A stretch of DNA of 6,957 bases, taken from NCBI GenBank assembly GCA_021782195.1, contig JAJXVI010000129.1, positions 1 through 6,957 on the forward strand. The letters are read 5' to 3'. Positions 5,589 to 6,957 of the stretch are shown piece after piece (position 1 is the first letter of the stretch; each line of letters begins with the position of its first letter). Below the pieces are notes generated by a model, which saw nothing but the letters and a program-made list of their open reading frames with translations, ran no database searches and was not told where the DNA came from. The position numbers and the translations under genes were made by a program. The DNA is from a bacterium. Lineage in GTDB: Bacteria > Vulcanimicrobiota > Xenobia > RGZZ01.

Positions 5589-6803
5589 TTGTCAAGGTCC
5601 GCTCTAGGCATATTCATCTTCATCGATGCATTTGGTTGGAAAGTACTCCACAAGCACCGCCCTGACTTTCTGGGCGACCTCCTGCCGACGCGCATGCCGC
5701 TCGGCACCGTGCTTGGCTACAGTGCCACCTGCGTGCCGACCATCCTGACGGGTAAACGTCCACGCGAGCACGGGCATATGTCATTCTTCCGCTACGACCC
5801 GGAGTGCTCTCCCTTTGCCCGATACAGGTGGATGCGACTGCTCCCGAAAGTCGTCGCTGAACGCGGAAGAGTGCGACGCATGCTGAGCCGGTTCGTAAAA
5901 CAGTCGCTCGGATACACCGGCTATTTCCAGTTGTACAATGTCCCGTTCGGCGATCTGCCGCTCTTCGATTACACCGAGAAGATGGACCTGTTCGCTGCGG
6001 GGGGAATCAACGGCGGTTGCCCTACCATCTTCGACGCCCTGCGCGAGCAGGGCATTCCCTTTCACGTCTCCGACTGGCGGCGCGACGAACCCGACAACCT
6101 GGGCGCGCTCGAAACAGCGGTACGTGAGGGCACGATTCGTTTTGCCTTTCTCTATCTGGCCGCCCTCGACGGTGTTCTTCACGCGCATGGCACTGACAGT
6201 CCACGCGTCACCGACAAGATGAACTGGTACGAATCACAGATCCGGCACATCATCGAGGTCGCCTCGGGTGTGTACGAGCCGGTGCACGTGCACCTCTTCT
6301 CGGATCACGGCATGACCGACACCGTGGACACGTGCGACCTCATGGCGCGAATCAAGGCGCTCGGTCTCGATTTCGGAACCGACTACGCGGCCGTCTATGA
6401 CTCGACGATGGCCCGATTCTGGTTCCTCAGTGAGCGGGCACGCGACCGCATTCTCGGAGCGTTACAGAAGGAGCCACGAGGGCGAATCCTGTCCGACGAG
6501 GAGCTTGGCGAGTTTGGCTGCGACTTTGAGGACCGCCGATACGGGGAACTCTTCTTCCTCATGAAACCTGGCGTTCTGATCAATCCAAGCTTCATGGGAA
6601 TCACCCCGCTCTCCGGCATGCACGGTTTCGACCCTCTCGACATCGACTCCGTAGCCTCATATCTCACGAATGCTCCTTCGGCGGTCGCTCCAAAGCGCCT
6701 CGACGACCTCTACGCAATCATGGCCTCAGAAGTCGGCCTGACGGTGGTTGACCCGACCGCAATCAACCCAACCGCGACCCATGCGACCGGGGACAGGCGC
6801 TGA
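5589..6803 (+). CDS. Alkaline-phosphatase-superfamily phosphodiesterase / nucleotide pyrophosphatase-like
   Basis: Predicted two-metal phosphodiesterase or phosphohydrolase of the type I phosphodiesterase/nucleotide pyrophosphatase branch of the alkaline phosphatase superfamily. Read from TTG 5589 it has 404 residues, a usual length for a single catalytic domain. Expected ligands appear in family order: D13 (IFIFIDAFGW), nucleophile S45 (GYSATCVPTILTGKRPREHG), D194 and H198 (LDGVLH), D239-H240 (FSDHGM) and H345 (SGMHGFDP). Ser aligns where many nucleotide pyrophosphatases have Thr. The hydrophobic N-terminus is the core strand carrying D13, not a signal peptide, so the protein is probably cytoplasmic. 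Start: the frame is open back to GTG 5496 (435 residues) and includes ATG 5583, but AAGGAGG at 5576-5582 is spaced only for TTG 5589, and the extra N-terminal residues look unconserved. It diverges from the polysaccharide genes. Substrate unknown: sugar nucleotide, lipid-phosphate intermediate or phosphodiester-linked glycan substituent are candidates. Confidence 0.88.
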   Translation: MSRSALGIFIFIDAFGWKVLHKHRPDFLGDLLPTRMPLGTVLGYSATCVPTILTGKRPREHGHMSFFRYDPECSPFARYRWMRLLPKVVAERGRVRRMLSRFVKQSLGYTGYFQLYNVPFGDLPLFDYTEKMDLFAAGGINGGCPTIFDALREQGIPFHVSDWRRDEPDNLGALETAVREGTIRFAFLYLAALDGVLHAHGTDSPRVTDKMNWYESQIRHIIEVASGVYEPVHVHLFSDHGMTDTVDTCDLMARIKALGLDFGTDYAAVYDSTMARFWFLSERARDRILGALQKEPRGRILSDEELGEFGCDFEDRRYGELFFLMKPGVLINPSFMGITPLSGMHGFDPLDIDSVASYLTNAPSAVAPKRLDDLYAIMASEVGLTVVDPTAINPTATHATGDRR

Positions 6804-6822
6804 GCAACTTCTCCATTCCGCT

Positions 6823-6847
6823 TGACGCACGCTGTCGCGTGCAGTCA
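6823..6847 (+). terminator. GC-rich stem-loop after phosphodiesterase gene, no T-tract
   Basis: GCACGC (6827-6832) pairs with GCGTGC (6837-6842) around a TGTC tetraloop. The stem extends by TGAC (6823-6826) with GTCA (6844-6847) across a single bulged A at 6843, giving 10 bp. It starts 20 nt after the TGA stop (6801-6803), a typical place for a transcript end. No T-run follows, so it is not a classical intrinsic terminator. It may stabilise a 3' end or work with Rho. Confidence 0.45.
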
Positions 6848-6957
6848 CAGCAAAGTGAAGCGAACCTGACAGGAGAACCGAGAAATCAGCCGAAGTTGAA
6901 CGGGCAGCCGTCGTCCCCATGCTCACGGTGAATATCACCATCACACGTGGCTTGATT

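Noticed and set aside
5598..5640. Hydrophobic stretch ALGIFIFIDAFG as a signal peptide of the phosphodiesterase
   Set aside because: It contains the predicted metal ligand D13 and fits the first core beta-strand of the alkaline phosphatase fold. It has no cleavage-site pattern and cannot be removed without losing the active site.
6726..6944. Minus-strand ORF of 72 codons opposite the phosphodiesterase 3' end
   Set aside because: Half of it is antisense to a well-supported coding region, the composition is typical of a shadow frame, and there are no motifs.
6919..6957. Possible start of another rightward gene (ATG 6919 or GTG 6928, reading MLTVNITITRGLI)
   Set aside because: Only 13 codons are visible, neither start has a Shine-Dalgarno, and the motif is too short to assign. 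It remains possible and depends on the sequence beyond the edge.

Overview
The window is part of a bacterial polysaccharide-biosynthesis cluster (exopolysaccharide, capsule or O-antigen type). It is GC-rich, with bacterial gene architecture: tight same-strand spacing, purine-rich Shine-Dalgarno sequences, and GTG/TTG starts. The GC-rich codon usage produces long antisense shadow ORFs over most real genes. Nothing in the window allows a confident taxonomic call. A flippase-dependent glycan locus in a high-GC bacterium is as far as the sequence goes. I see no rRNA, tRNA, IS element, CRISPR array or phage gene.

Layout. About three quarters of the window (1-5138) is one leftward gene series. In transcription order it runs: an FkbM-family methyltransferase (GTG start, 5138 to 4257); a 262-nt gap with small inverted repeats; a polytopic oligosaccharide flippase (3994 to 2408); a GT4 glycosyltransferase (about 2360 to 1158); and a second GT4 glycosyltransferase (1054 to 1, its C-terminus cut by the window edge). 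To the right, a 450-nt divergent intergenic region (5139-5588) holds a foldable nested inverted repeat. It is followed by a rightward gene (5589-6803) for an alkaline-phosphatase-superfamily phosphodiesterase / nucleotide-pyrophosphatase-like enzyme with a complete set of predicted metal ligands. A strong stem-loop without a T-tract follows it (6823-6847). The last ~110 nt hold no gene I can support.

How the genes fit together (inference). The two GT4 enzymes would add sugars to a lipid-linked oligosaccharide on the cytoplasmic face. The FkbM enzyme would O-methylate a sugar or another hydroxyl group. The flippase would move the finished unit across the inner membrane. The divergent phosphodiesterase has no signal peptide, so it probably acts in the cytoplasm on a sugar nucleotide, a lipid-phosphate intermediate or another phosphodiester. 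Its role in the cluster is the least explained part of the window.

Most unusual points: (i) the middle glycosyltransferase has no ATG/GTG/TTG where its N-terminus should be. An ideal Shine-Dalgarno sits 7 nt before an ATA codon that begins the conserved first beta-strand, so either ATA initiates or the true ATG has been lost. (ii) A phosphodiesterase with an intact catalytic set, apparently using Ser as nucleophile, lies divergent from a flippase/GT cluster. (iii) That phosphodiesterase probably starts at a TTG behind a perfect AAGGAGG.
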